Source: Flavobacteriales bacterium UBA6057 (GTDB lineage: Bacteria > Bacteroidota > Bacteroidia > Flavobacteriales_G > Salibacteraceae). From it: a stretch of DNA of 64,000 nt. How positions within the stretch are numbered: position 1 is the first letter of the stretch; each line of letters starts with the position of its first letter. Positions 17,301 to 24,697 of this stretch are shown piece by piece. The notes under the pieces were generated by a model. It saw only the letters and a list, made by a program, of their open reading frames with translations, did no database searches and was not told where the DNA came from. The translations under genes and the position numbers were made by a program. Where the stretch lies: contig DIYJ01000014.1 in assembly GCA_002428995.1 (NCBI GenBank), positions 135,247 through 199,246 of the forward strand, read 5' to 3'.

Positions 17301-18140
17301 AATCCGGGTAACTTCGGAGGGAAGTACCTCTACCTGGAAGCGAGCGGTGATTGCGAGGTAAGGGAAGGCTCTCTGATCTCTCCTTGTATCGACATTCTTT
17401 ATGCACAAACTGCTGAGCTGACCTTCTGGTATCACATGTTCGGAACGGACATGGGGACACTTAGCCTGGATATTTTTGATGGCCAGCAATGGATTCTTGA
17501 TGTAACGCCCATGCTCATTGGAAACCAGGGAGATGCATGGCAGGAAAGAACCGTAGACCTGACTCCATATGTCGGAAACATCATCAACCTGCGTTTTCGC
17601 GGTGTGACCGGCACAGACTTCAGAAGCGATATGGCCATTGACGACATTTCTGTGCTCGTTCCACCGGTGGCAAACTTCACGTTTGAAATCAACCAGCCCA
17701 CAGATGTGCTTTTCACGGATCTGAGCGCCTACGGGGACACCATGACCTTCGATCTTGGAGACGGAATGGTGATGGATACCGTACCAGGATTGTACACTTA
17801 CGCGCAAATCACAAGTTATGTGGTTGAGCAAATGGTGGTAAACGAAGTTGGTGCAGATACTTTCACTCAACTCATTCAGGGACTCGGTGTAGATGACCTT
17901 CGCGAGCAGGGTGTGAACCTCTATCCAAATCCCGCGAACGAGAGCTTTGTAATCGAGCAACAGTCGCTGAACATTCAGTCTGTCACGATCTACGATTCCA
18001 GCGGTAAGTTGGTAGATCGTTTCCAGACTCCGGCAACCTTAAGAGAACGTTACGATGTTAGTCATCTCAAACCAGGACTATACATGATCCGTCTTAGCGG
18101 GGAATCAGAGGTGGTGACACCTCTTTCCATCATCCGCTAA
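14328..18140 (+). CDS. Subtilisin-like (S8) serine protease exported by T9SS
   Basis: The protein has 1,270 residues and a signal peptide ending VSSGIAQ. A propeptide-like region (about 40-200) is followed by the S8 catalytic domain. The catalytic Asp is in MLQDDGFIG, His in GDHGDHVGGTIAG and Ser in SGTSMSCPGVSG, with the oxyanion Asn in HVFSAGNSG. Downstream are a P/CUB-like beta domain, an Ig-like segment (ITITYPAGGENF), an FN3-like segment and a jellyroll-like part. The C-terminal T9SS type A sorting domain contains VNLYPNPANESF and GLYMIRLSG. It is probably a surface or released protease for external proteins. Its stop overlaps the next ATG (TAATG), so it is translationally coupled to the LVIVD lipoprotein genes. 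Confidence 0.95.
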   Translation: MRNAYALTLPLLLSLLFVSSGIAQEALTLPAGSFELNTTGSDKFSAASLQGWPSHSGYNYGVIALQTLPNTDQRDQLEEQGIIILEYLQGSSYLVAVQHGASFEVLNSLGVSGLRPWSADMKFVNDGAVPSIAHAKGNNVLVNLHYFETVEPAALVGSLTEAAEVVDERPTYGFITVEVDESLVADLASLPAVKFMDWKYDYGEPENYTSRNGHRVNYLSPESNNGLSFNGEGINVMLQDDGFIGPHIDFHGRIGAQYWSGNLGDHGDHVGGTIAGAGNIDPYAKGQAEGANLWVYKAAPEYQGFDSIDIHYVTKDVVITSTSYSNGCNSGYTSLARAMDDQVYNMESLMHVFSAGNSGTSDCGYGAGNEWGNITGGHKMGKNVITVGNLLDTDVISNSSSRGPATDGRIKPDLCTKGTSVWSTTDPNDYTFKSGTSMSCPGVSGVLAVLYEAYESMNGSLPPAGLIKAAMLNTCDDLGNPGPDFIYGWGRVNARKAYETFANNNIINGMLANQDSVIHTINVPAEIAQLKVMVYWTDPEASVSASTHLVNDLDMTMTDPNNVEHLRWSLDPSPSISSLSSPAVAGEDHLNNMEQIVIDDPASGSYAVKLKGYNVPMGPQEYYLVYWFEPKSITITYPAGGENFTPFVDEMIRWDGPKTTGTYTIEYSPDGSNWSTIAASVPGDQSYFNWDNPPNISTPDARLRITDNANNLTTTSEPFHIMRIPLGLTVDYSCPDSIGLSWNSLSQADEFDVYALGSKYMEIIGSSTTNEFVHYNANPFSDMLWYSVRARDNAGSTGKRADAINKPPGIFNCILPLDLELTELLPNGGAFYTCHSDTGFAIGFSVFNSGTTPVTSFDATLTSASGTPMQQTFTANIAPNSADSFYFSSNLTGITGLEQVSVVIDLPNDANPYNDSAIVYFQEMNATLEQPQFREDFEDFTLCSPAPNCEAVECALINGWHNEQNLFVDQIDWRVDNAGTPSDGTGPTIDHNPGNFGGKYLYLEASGDCEVREGSLISPCIDILYAQTAELTFWYHMFGTDMGTLSLDIFDGQQWILDVTPMLIGNQGDAWQERTVDLTPYVGNIINLRFRGVTGTDFRSDMAIDDISVLVPPVANFTFEINQPTDVLFTDLSAYGDTMTFDLGDGMVMDTVPGLYTYAQITSYVVEQMVVNEVGADTFTQLIQGLGVDDLREQGVNLYPNPANESFVIEQQSLNIQSVTIYDSSGKLVDRFQTPATLRERYDVSHLKPGLYMIRLSGESEVVTPLSIIR

Positions 18141-18685
18141 TGAAACCTACTCGCCCCAGTCTCTTTGCCATTGCGGCATTGTGTGTACTGTTCTCTTCAT
18201 GCAGGGAAGACTATCAAACTCCGGCCAACACCGAGTTTGCTTATAAGCCTGTTTATGTAAATCAGGCAGAGGCCAGAAATATCACTTTTGAGTCGCCCGT
18301 TTCATTGGGCAATCCCGGTAAAATCTATTACAAGGGAGGTATTCTCTTTGTGGTAGAATGGTTCAGAGGAGTTCATGTTTTTGATGACACCGACCCCTCC
18401 AATCCTATGCCTCTCAAGTTCATTAAAATCTCTGGAGTCACAGACATGGCCATCTCTGGTTCGAACATGTATGTGAACAATCTGGAAGACTTAGTTACTC
18501 TGGATCTCTCGGATCCAGCGAATCCCACAGTCGTACATACCAACGAGAATGTCTTCTCGACTCTTGAGCTGGAATTCCCACCTGCATTCAACACCTATTT
18601 CGAATGCGTAGATCCTTCTAAAGGAATGGTAGTAGCGTGGGAGACTGTTCCCTATAATGAAACCACTCAAAAATGCTTCCGATGA
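18140..18685 (+). CDS. LVIVD-repeat lipoprotein, N-terminal half of the usual protein
   Basis: The protein has 181 residues and a lipobox (VLFSSC, Cys at about 21). Sequence such as YKPVYVNQAEARN, NPGKIYYKGGILFVVE and GVHVFDDTDPSNPMPLKFI matches the first half of LVIVD-repeat lipoproteins that in most Bacteroidota are a single chain of roughly 400-440 residues. Here the frame closes after YFECVDPSKGMVVAWE, and the second half is a separate gene with its own lipoprotein signal. These proteins are predicted beta-propeller-like lipoproteins of unknown function, probably at the outer membrane. The start overlaps the S8 protease stop by one base and the stop overlaps the next ATG (ATGA). Confidence 0.85.
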   Translation: MKPTRPSLFAIAALCVLFSSCREDYQTPANTEFAYKPVYVNQAEARNITFESPVSLGNPGKIYYKGGILFVVEWFRGVHVFDDTDPSNPMPLKFIKISGVTDMAISGSNMYVNNLEDLVTLDLSDPANPTVVHTNENVFSTLELEFPPAFNTYFECVDPSKGMVVAWETVPYNETTQKCFR

Positions 18686-19431
18686 GAACGATACGCTTAT
18701 TTGTATGCAGCCTCTTGATCGCGGGTTCTTTTTGGAGTTGTGAGCAAGCGGGGGTTTTTGATGGGAGCACCGGAGTGGGCGGTTCCATGTCACGATTCAC
18801 GGTTGGGGATGGACACCTCTATGTGCTTTCCGATCAAACGCTACGTGTATTCCGGTTGGGAGAAAATGACATCCCGGACCTAATCGCCAATGTCACGATC
18901 AACGACATTGTGGAAACCATCTTCTACCGCGATTCTACCCTGTTCATCGGAAGTCAGAATGGAATGCACATTTACAACGTAACCTCACCTTCCGTACCAA
19001 CGGAGATCTCGATATATAGTCACATTCGGAGTTGCGACCCGGTGGTCGTTGCTGATAACCTCGCCTACGTCACGTTAAGAGCAGGTTCAGGTTGTGGAAG
19101 AGGAAACAATGTGGTAGAAGTCATTGATGTAAGCAACCTGGCTAACCCTACATTACTCAATTCCTATGACGTGGAACACCCATACGGATTGGCCGTTGCA
19201 GACAGTAACTTACTTGTTTGTGAAGGAGATGCCGGGCTCACCGTTTTTAGGAGAGATAGCAGTGAGCTCTCGCTCGTTCGAAGATTTGAGACGATTGATT
19301 CCTACGATGTGATTGCGCTGGAGAAAACAGCCATCATCACCGGAGCTGATGGAATCTACCAACTCAACATCGAGAATCCGAATAACATCACGCAGCGATC
19401 TTTCATTCCTGCCCTACCTGAGATCGAATGA
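18682..19431 (+). CDS. LVIVD-repeat lipoprotein, C-terminal half with its own signal peptide
   Basis: The protein has 249 residues from the ATG at 18682, which overlaps the previous stop as ATGA. A second ATG nine bases earlier is possible. The N-terminus (MRTIRLFVCSLLIAGSFWSC) reads as a lipoprotein signal. The rest (GGSMSRFTVGDGHLYVLSD, VETIFYRDSTLFIGSQNGMHIY, IRSCDPVVVADNLAYVTLR, HPYGLAVADSNLLVCEGDAGL) is the typical C-terminal half of LVIVD-repeat proteins. Together with the preceding gene it makes up one conventional protein, so the two products may associate. It overlaps the following gene by four bases. Confidence 0.85.
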   Translation: MRTIRLFVCSLLIAGSFWSCEQAGVFDGSTGVGGSMSRFTVGDGHLYVLSDQTLRVFRLGENDIPDLIANVTINDIVETIFYRDSTLFIGSQNGMHIYNVTSPSVPTEISIYSHIRSCDPVVVADNLAYVTLRAGSGCGRGNNVVEVIDVSNLANPTLLNSYDVEHPYGLAVADSNLLVCEGDAGLTVFRRDSSELSLVRRFETIDSYDVIALEKTAIITGADGIYQLNIENPNNITQRSFIPALPEIE

Positions 19432-20177
19432 AACTGATCGCATTTCTAATAGCGCTGACCTTTAGTTCGTCAGCGTTTTGCCAATTGCAAGACTTCGAAG
19501 CCGTTCCGGAAGCTTCAGAAGAAAACCAAAAAAAGCTGGCCGATCCTAATCCTTTCAATTTTGGGATCAAGCTTGTGCCATTGGCCATTCTTGATCTGAG
19601 CATGGGAACTTTTCAAGTTGGCGCTGAGGTGAAGCTGAAGGATTACCGATCCTTAAATCTCGATATCGGCTACCGACCAAACATCGATGGACTGGATCCT
19701 TCAGAACGCACGGAAACTTCAGGAGTGAAAGCACGCCTGCAATACAGGAGGTATTCCAGAAGCCCTGCATTCAGGGGCTTTTATGCAGGCCTTGAAGGTT
19801 TCTACAAGTATCAGGTCTTCGACATGGACGTGGTGTTTGGACACGGTTGTAACACCACCAACAATGGTGAGGTGTTTTGCAACTACTACGAGTTCACCGA
19901 CATCAGAGTACAACAGCATGCCTCGGCAGCGGGGATTCTTCTGGGACTACAGCCGCTCGCCCGCTCTAAGGATCGTGTACGCAATAGAATCATTTTCGAT
20001 GTGAGCGCCAGCCTCGGAATGCGCTGGATTCGTGAATACTATCCTGAGCGGCCGGAAGATGTGGAAGTCTACAACCTGGAATCCAGCATTGACGGCTACC
20101 GGGACTTCAGAGAGCCTTCTGACGTTGTGTACCCAAACGTAGGCTTCAATATTCGCATTGGCTGGTGGATAAGCTAG
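19428..20177 (+). CDS. Outer-membrane beta-barrel-like protein, function unknown
   Basis: The protein has 249 residues and a signal peptide ending SSAFCQ. Alternating polar and hydrophobic strands such as FQVGAEVKLKDYRSLNLDIGYRP, VKARLQYRRY, FYAGLEGFYKYQVF and VGFNIRIGWWIS, ending in an aromatic-rich strand, fit a small outer-membrane barrel. It is similar in style to DUF3575-like proteins. Two Cys residues (GHGCNTTNNGEVFCNYY) could form a disulfide in a loop. It is the fourth and last gene of the operon led by the S8 protease, with an ATGA overlap. A function in anchoring or assembling the upstream lipoproteins is inferred only from position. Confidence 0.72.
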   Translation: MKLIAFLIALTFSSSAFCQLQDFEAVPEASEENQKKLADPNPFNFGIKLVPLAILDLSMGTFQVGAEVKLKDYRSLNLDIGYRPNIDGLDPSERTETSGVKARLQYRRYSRSPAFRGFYAGLEGFYKYQVFDMDVVFGHGCNTTNNGEVFCNYYEFTDIRVQQHASAAGILLGLQPLARSKDRVRNRIIFDVSASLGMRWIREYYPERPEDVEVYNLESSIDGYRDFREPSDVVYPNVGFNIRIGWWIS

Positions 20178-20239
20178 CCGGTGGCTTTCCACTTCAAGCA
20201 AAACTTTCAGTTAATTTGAATTTTTCGAACCATCCACGC

Positions 20240-20665
20240 ATGACCAAAACGCTCATCATTCTATCGCTTTGCGTGGCTTCTTTAGGGCTCCAAGCTCAGG
20301 AAGCGGATGGCATTTTGGGAGCCTGGCTAACCGAGGAAAAGTCAGCCAAAGTGGAGGTTTACAAAGAGAGCAATCGCTATTTCGGCAAAATCGTTTGGCT
20401 TGACGATCCAACCGTAGATGGCGAACCTCGGACGGATGAGAACAACGATGACGAATCACTTCAAAACCGCCCGTTGCTCGGTTTAAGAATTCTGAACGAT
20501 TTCGTTTTTGACGATGGCGAATGGGACGATGGCACCATTTATGATCCCGAGAACGGACAAACATATGACTGTGTGATCACCAAAGAGGGTGATGCACTCA
20601 ATGTGAGAGGGTATGTCGGCTTTTCCTTTATAGGCCGTTCCACTCAATGGACAAAAGCAAACTAA
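20240..20665 (+). CDS. Secreted DUF2147-family protein
   Basis: The protein has 141 residues with a signal peptide MTKTLIILSLCVASLGLQAQ. The mature part fits DUF2147: GILGAWLTEEKSAKVEVYKE, FGKIVWLDDPTVDGEPRTDENN, PLLGLRILNDFVFDDGEWDDGTIYDPENGQTY, RGYVGFSFIGRSTQWT. This is a lipocalin-like small beta fold, biochemical role unknown. I chose the ATG at 20240. The longer frame from 20165 would place 25 non-signal residues in front and overlap the previous gene. A near-consensus -7 element (TTAATTTG, 20211-20218) lies 21 bases upstream. Confidence 0.9.
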   Translation: MTKTLIILSLCVASLGLQAQEADGILGAWLTEEKSAKVEVYKESNRYFGKIVWLDDPTVDGEPRTDENNDDESLQNRPLLGLRILNDFVFDDGEWDDGTIYDPENGQTYDCVITKEGDALNVRGYVGFSFIGRSTQWTKAN

Positions 20666-20669
20666 TCAA

Positions 20670-21287
20670 ATGAAAACCAAGACCGTAATGACGAGATTTT
20701 CGCTTGCTCTATGCACCCTGATGGCACTGCCGCTGGCAGGTATTTCACAACAAAACACCGGAACAGCAAATGACCGTGATGGTGTGATCTTGTTTGTAGA
20801 GTCAAAACCAGAGATGCAGTATCGACATATGGGAACCGTGGAATGCGCTACCGTGAGCCCCGATAAGATAGATCCATTGATCGATCATATGATCAAGCAG
20901 GCAAGGAAGAAGGGCGAAGAATTTGATGGCCTCATCTTCAGAGCCGGACACAACGTTTGCAAGGCGGATATCATTCAGTATTACAAGGATCCAAAAGCAC
21001 GCAAATCCAGAGGTCGGAGAGGTGAGCCAGCTCCCATCGATCCAGCGAAGAAGAAGTCTTTGGCAAACGATCGTGACGGCAAGTACATCTTCATCGAAAA
21101 CAGCCCCACGGCTGAAAATCAACTGCTGGGTAAAATCGAAACATCACCGCGCTTCAAGGGGAGAAAGCCTGAAGAATTTATTGTAGAAATGTTGCGAATT
21201 GCATCTGAAACATACGGAGAGTTCGATGCTGTCGTTTTCATTGATGGCGAAGATTTGAAGAAGGCAAACGTGATCAAATTCAAATAG
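20670..21287 (+). CDS. Secreted protein with an internal duplication, unknown
   Basis: The protein has 205 residues with a signal peptide (ALCTLMALPLAGISQ). Two copies of one unit are visible. The first (about 33-107) runs from NDRDGVILFVESKPE to FDGLIFRAGHNVCKADII. The second (about 132-205) runs from NDRDGKYIFIENSPT to FDAVVFIDGEDLKKANVI. They are joined by a basic linker (RKSRGRRGEPAP). The pattern NDRDG - I(F)xE - LGxxE - EFDA/GLxF - KAxxI recurs in both. The strand-helix-strand order recalls small YbjQ-like folds, but I cannot assign a family. It follows the DUF2147 gene by four bases, so the two probably form an operon. Confidence 0.7.
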   Translation: MKTKTVMTRFSLALCTLMALPLAGISQQNTGTANDRDGVILFVESKPEMQYRHMGTVECATVSPDKIDPLIDHMIKQARKKGEEFDGLIFRAGHNVCKADIIQYYKDPKARKSRGRRGEPAPIDPAKKKSLANDRDGKYIFIENSPTAENQLLGKIETSPRFKGRKPEEFIVEMLRIASETYGEFDAVVFIDGEDLKKANVIKFK

Positions 21288-21288
21288 T

Positions 21289-21312
21289 ACCAACCTTTTG
21301 GCTGGTTTGTGC
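21289..21312 (+). terminator. Possible weak terminator
   Basis: An imperfect hairpin ACCAACC/GGCTGGT (21289-21306) follows the stop of the duplicated-domain gene and ends in TTTGTG. The T-tract is poor. Confidence 0.3.
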
Positions 21313-21340
21313 GTCTACTTTAATCCGTGGACGGAACTAA

Positions 21341-21892
21341 ATGGTATCAGAAGAAACGATAGAAGGCTGTAGAAGAGGTGAGCGAAAGGCTCACAAGACG
21401 GTCTATGAGACCTACTATCCGGTTATGCTCGCCATCACCAGGCGTTACATCCGTGACGATGAAGAGGTGATGGATGTACTGAACCAGAGTTTCATCAAAA
21501 TCTTTAAGAAAATCGACCAATACCACCCCGAGAATTCCTTCGAGGGCTGGTGTAAGCGCATTGTTGTTAATACCTCACTGGATCACTTGCGCGCCAACAA
21601 GCGCTACAGAGATCTCTTCAATTTTGAAGCCATTGTACCATCGTATCAGACCTTCAATGACGGACTGAATACGTTGTCGATGGAAGAGCTCTACGAGATC
21701 ATCAATACGATCTCACCGATCAGTAAGGTGGTCTTCAACATGTTTGTGATCGATGGATACTCCCACAAAGAGATCGCTGACCATCTGAACATTTCAGTTG
21801 GCACCTCCAAATGGCACCTCTCGTCCGCGCGTAAGCAAATTCAAGCAAAACTGAAGGTCGCTTATCCCGAGCTGAGCGTTCTGTATGGATAA
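21341..21892 (+). CDS. ECF-type RNA polymerase sigma factor
   Basis: The protein has 183 residues. Sigma region 2 is visible at about 20-90 (VYETYYPVMLAITRRYIRD, DVLNQSFIKIFKKIDQYHPENSFEGWCKRIVVNTSLDHLRA). Region 4 is at about 120-175 (LPxxx-like ISPISKVVFNMFVIDGYSHKEIADHLNISVGTSKWHLSSARKQIQ). It has no extra C-terminal domain, as in ECF factors controlled by a membrane anti-sigma factor. Its stop lies inside the start of the next gene (eight-base overlap, ATGGATAA). The partner is therefore almost certainly the protein encoded there, which looks like a dual-membrane-spanning anti-sigma factor. Confidence 0.93.
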   Translation: MVSEETIEGCRRGERKAHKTVYETYYPVMLAITRRYIRDDEEVMDVLNQSFIKIFKKIDQYHPENSFEGWCKRIVVNTSLDHLRANKRYRDLFNFEAIVPSYQTFNDGLNTLSMEELYEIINTISPISKVVFNMFVIDGYSHKEIADHLNISVGTSKWHLSSARKQIQAKLKVAYPELSVLYG

Positions 21893-23330
21893 CAACCACG
21901 ACCATATTGATGAAATCTTCAAATCGAGGTTTGAAGGTTTAAAAGATCATTCCATTGACCCGTCAGAGCAATGGGCTCAGTTTGAGCAGATGATGGCTGC
22001 AAACACAGCTGCCGGAGCGGGTGCTGGTGTTTCTGGTAGTTCAGTTGCAGGTGTTTCCTCCTGGGCCATGGCTGCTTCCATGGCATCATTGGTTGCCGTG
22101 AGCACAATGGTATCCGGAGATGCTGGATCTGAATCCATCGTAGATGTTTACAACGTAGCAACGACCGAGTCGATCCTCCAAACAGAGAATAGCTCAATGG
22201 AAGACGCAGCCACATCATCCTCCGAGGCATCCGTTGAAAGCGCCACGCTTTCCGGAGCTTTTGGGCGATCTGATGTAGCGAGCGCTGAAGTGGGGACTTC
22301 TTTGCCGAACACCAGCAACCTTGCCGTAGAGCAACAAGCCCTCGTTGACGCATCTGCTGGCAGTGCTTCAAGTGCAAGCCCTGCCACCAAGTCTCAAGCC
22401 ATTATCCCGCCCACAAGTGTGAATAGAACCTTAGGTAGTTCAGAAGGCCCTGCGGAGCGTTCAATAGCTACAGCCTTTGCGGACCCTGCCGAAGTAGCAT
22501 CGAAGGAAATATGGGAAGCGACAGAAACTGTTAGCTCTGTCAGCGAAGCGTCCAGGCGATCTGAAGATCTGAATCTGATGGCTGCCCGGGGATTAACCTC
22601 TGAAGCTTCTGGTTTGGCCCAACACGAGGCAGTAGAGTTTGTTTCTCGAGATTCTAAGCGCTGGAAGCACAGAACATTCATTGAGCTTAGAGCAGGCTTG
22701 CGAATGGGTCCTGGAGAAAGGAACACAAATGTTCCAAGTGACCTCTTTGTCAATCCTTATGCAACCGTTGGTGCCGGAATGAGACTCTCCAATACGGTGA
22801 GTGCCTCGTTGGGAGTTGGATACACAAGAAGAGCAGGCAATAGCCTGGAACGCAAGCAGGAATACGACCTTTCCAATCTCTTCAATTTTGTAGGAAACAC
22901 CTACTCTACAGATCCTAATGAGATTCCTGAGGCTCTGGACATTCGTCAGAGCATTATCGCTACAACAACCGATTGGGTTCAAATTCCCTTCTCAGTTCAG
23001 TTGCAAACAGGTGAGCGTGTCTTTGCTTATGTAGGCGGTTATGCGGAGTATATGCTTCGTGTAACAAACGAAACCTTCCTGGTGAGTAATGAGACTCAGT
23101 ATGTTTCTGTATCGACCAGTCAGGTCGATCAAAATCCTTTCATTGGTCTCCAGCGTTTCCGCTATGGAGCAATGGTTGGAGGTTCTTACCAAATCCAGGA
23201 TCGTCTCTTTGCCGATGCCCGCGCTATGGTTTCACTAAATCCTGCGCTGAGAAATGAAGCTGGTTATACGGTAGAAAAGAAGCCCAATCGAGGTTTCGAC
23301 TTCCAGATTGGCATTTCATACCACCTGTAA
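21885..23330 (+). CDS. Dual-membrane-spanning anti-sigma-like protein with C-terminal outer-membrane barrel
   Basis: The protein has 481 residues with no signal peptide. Residues 1-50 are polar and helical (HIDEIFKSRFEGLKDHSIDP, EQWAQFEQMM), like the cytoplasmic part of an anti-sigma factor. A hydrophobic segment follows at about 57-77 (SSWAMAASMASLVAVSTMV). A Ser/Ala-rich low-complexity stretch of about 180 residues comes next, then a beta-barrel region (about 263-481: TFIELRAGLRMGPG, TVSASLGVGYTRRAG, FDFQIGISYHL ending in aromatic-hydrophobic residues). This architecture matches the dual-membrane-spanning anti-sigma (Dma-type) proteins known in Bacteroides, where an inner-membrane anti-sigma is tethered to an outer-membrane barrel. 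The overlap with the ECF sigma gene supports this. What it senses is unknown. Confidence 0.82.
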   Translation: MDNNHDHIDEIFKSRFEGLKDHSIDPSEQWAQFEQMMAANTAAGAGAGVSGSSVAGVSSWAMAASMASLVAVSTMVSGDAGSESIVDVYNVATTESILQTENSSMEDAATSSSEASVESATLSGAFGRSDVASAEVGTSLPNTSNLAVEQQALVDASAGSASSASPATKSQAIIPPTSVNRTLGSSEGPAERSIATAFADPAEVASKEIWEATETVSSVSEASRRSEDLNLMAARGLTSEASGLAQHEAVEFVSRDSKRWKHRTFIELRAGLRMGPGERNTNVPSDLFVNPYATVGAGMRLSNTVSASLGVGYTRRAGNSLERKQEYDLSNLFNFVGNTYSTDPNEIPEALDIRQSIIATTTDWVQIPFSVQLQTGERVFAYVGGYAEYMLRVTNETFLVSNETQYVSVSTSQVDQNPFIGLQRFRYGAMVGGSYQIQDRLFADARAMVSLNPALRNEAGYTVEKKPNRGFDFQIGISYHL

Positions 23331-23347
23331 TTTTCCTTCCTGAGTCG

Positions 23348-24541
23348 TTAGAATGTAGTGACTCCCCTTTTCCTCTTCTTGTCCTTCTTGGACTTATAGT
23401 TCAACCCAGGCATTCTGAACTTCCTCTTCTGATTCTTGATCTTGTCAGACTTGTAGCTGCGGCCTTTGGAGCGTTTCTTAGCCTTGAACTCCTTGTTGGT
23501 ATAGGTAGGCCCCAGTGACTTGCTTACAGTCACCTGGAAGAAGAGATAAGTATCATTTCCCTGCTGACCAGCACGTGGTTGTTGCTCCGTATACCAATCG
23601 GAATTAGGCACATCGTCAAGAGCAACGGATGGGTTAGCGAAGTAGGCCGCAATCTGGCCGTATGCATCTTCTATCTCGCTGTTGTTATAGTAGAATCCAC
23701 CTGCGTCATCCATGTAATCCGTTGTAGTCCACCGGTAACCTACATCGAAGCCCCACTTCCAGTTTCTGTTCATGAGGTAGTAGATTCCAAAACCAAGAGG
23801 AAAGCTCAGGTTAATACGACTGTAGGGATCAGAACCTCCGGGCAAGCCCTGACCTTCTGTGTTCAGCGGCTTCAGAGAATACCATTCACCATTGCGCTCT
23901 CCGCGTGGATTAAACGCAAAAATGCCAAGGCCGGCATAGCTATATGCCCCAAGGCGACTCCCTGTGAAAACGCTGGTGGTACGCGCTCCAGCAAAGTGCT
24001 TGAACTTGGGTTTGATGAGGTGAAACTCATACACCCCGGCCAATTCAAAAACCGGAGATTTCACCGTAATGTTCCGGTACTTGCGATTAGGATAATTGGT
24101 CAGTGCATCCGAACCTCGAATGCGAGCGTAACTGAGTGTTCCCCGAATGGCGTGGTATTCCTTCACGAAATATCGGGCTCCTACGGATATCGCATATCTG
24201 GTTTGTGTGGGCTCGTAATCCAGGATAAATGGCTGGCCGATGCCGTCCTGACCTCCCAGGTCACCCAGAAAACCTGATCCTCCGAACATCAGCGTGTACT
24301 CAAGTCGGCTTTTCTTCCAATCCGTATCCGACCGCTGATCTTTGTGCTTGCTGTAGCTGGGGTTAGTTCTTTTGCCCTGCAACTTAGGTTTGCTGTAGGT
24401 CTTTGGCGCCTTGCCACCCTTCTTATCCTTGTGCTTTACGCTCTTCCAAAACTTCGGCTGCTTTTGAGCAACAGCAGGAACAGCTGTGGAAAGCGCAAGA
24501 ACGATTGCCATCATTTGAAATATGAAAACCTGCTTCCTCAT
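23348..24541 (-). CDS. Outer-membrane beta-barrel protein (DUF6089/PorG-like) with basic tails
   Basis: The protein has 397 residues from the ATG at 24541, with a signal peptide MRKQVFIFQMMAIVLALSTA ending AVAQ. The central part (LMFGGSGFLGDLGGQDGIG, YAISVGARYFVKEYHAIRGTLSYARIRG, NWKWGFDVGYRWTTTDYMDDAGG) fits the DUF6089 family, which includes the T9SS protein PorG, though this one may be a paralogue. Unusually, Lys/Arg-rich segments flank the barrel: residues about 27-75 (KFWKSVKHKDKKGGKAPK) and the last 50 (KAKKRSKGRSYKSDKIK). These tails could contact LPS or DNA, or be periplasmic. The -7 element is 11 bases before the ATG. It is convergent with the anti-sigma-like gene. Confidence 0.78.
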   Translation of the reverse strand: MRKQVFIFQMMAIVLALSTAVPAVAQKQPKFWKSVKHKDKKGGKAPKTYSKPKLQGKRTNPSYSKHKDQRSDTDWKKSRLEYTLMFGGSGFLGDLGGQDGIGQPFILDYEPTQTRYAISVGARYFVKEYHAIRGTLSYARIRGSDALTNYPNRKYRNITVKSPVFELAGVYEFHLIKPKFKHFAGARTTSVFTGSRLGAYSYAGLGIFAFNPRGERNGEWYSLKPLNTEGQGLPGGSDPYSRINLSFPLGFGIYYLMNRNWKWGFDVGYRWTTTDYMDDAGGFYYNNSEIEDAYGQIAAYFANPSVALDDVPNSDWYTEQQPRAGQQGNDTYLFFQVTVSKSLGPTYTNKEFKAKKRSKGRSYKSDKIKNQKRKFRMPGLNYKSKKDKKRKRGVTTF

Positions 24542-24552
24542 GATCAGCGAGG

Positions 24553-24560
24553 CAAAAGTA
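24553..24560 (-). promoter_or_regulatory. -7 promoter element for the DUF6089-like gene
   Basis: On the minus strand this reads TACTTTTG, a full TAnnTTTG match ending 11 bases before the ATG at 24541. It supports that start over the upstream in-frame ATG at 24583. The message would have a very short leader. Confidence 0.5.
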
Positions 24561-24697
24561 CGGTGTTTATAAACCGGTTTCATGGGACCGCTTGCTGCCT
24601 TTTCCTGATAAGACGAGTGTGGAATGAAATTGTTGAGTCAGAAGGCTTTACGCTTGCCTCCATGAACACGCCAATGACAACAACCCTTTGAACAGCG

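Noticed and set aside
16872..17960. Long leftward open frame antisense to the S8 protease gene
   Set aside because: It lies wholly inside a well-supported gene, has no family resemblance, and its composition follows the codon pattern of the opposite strand.
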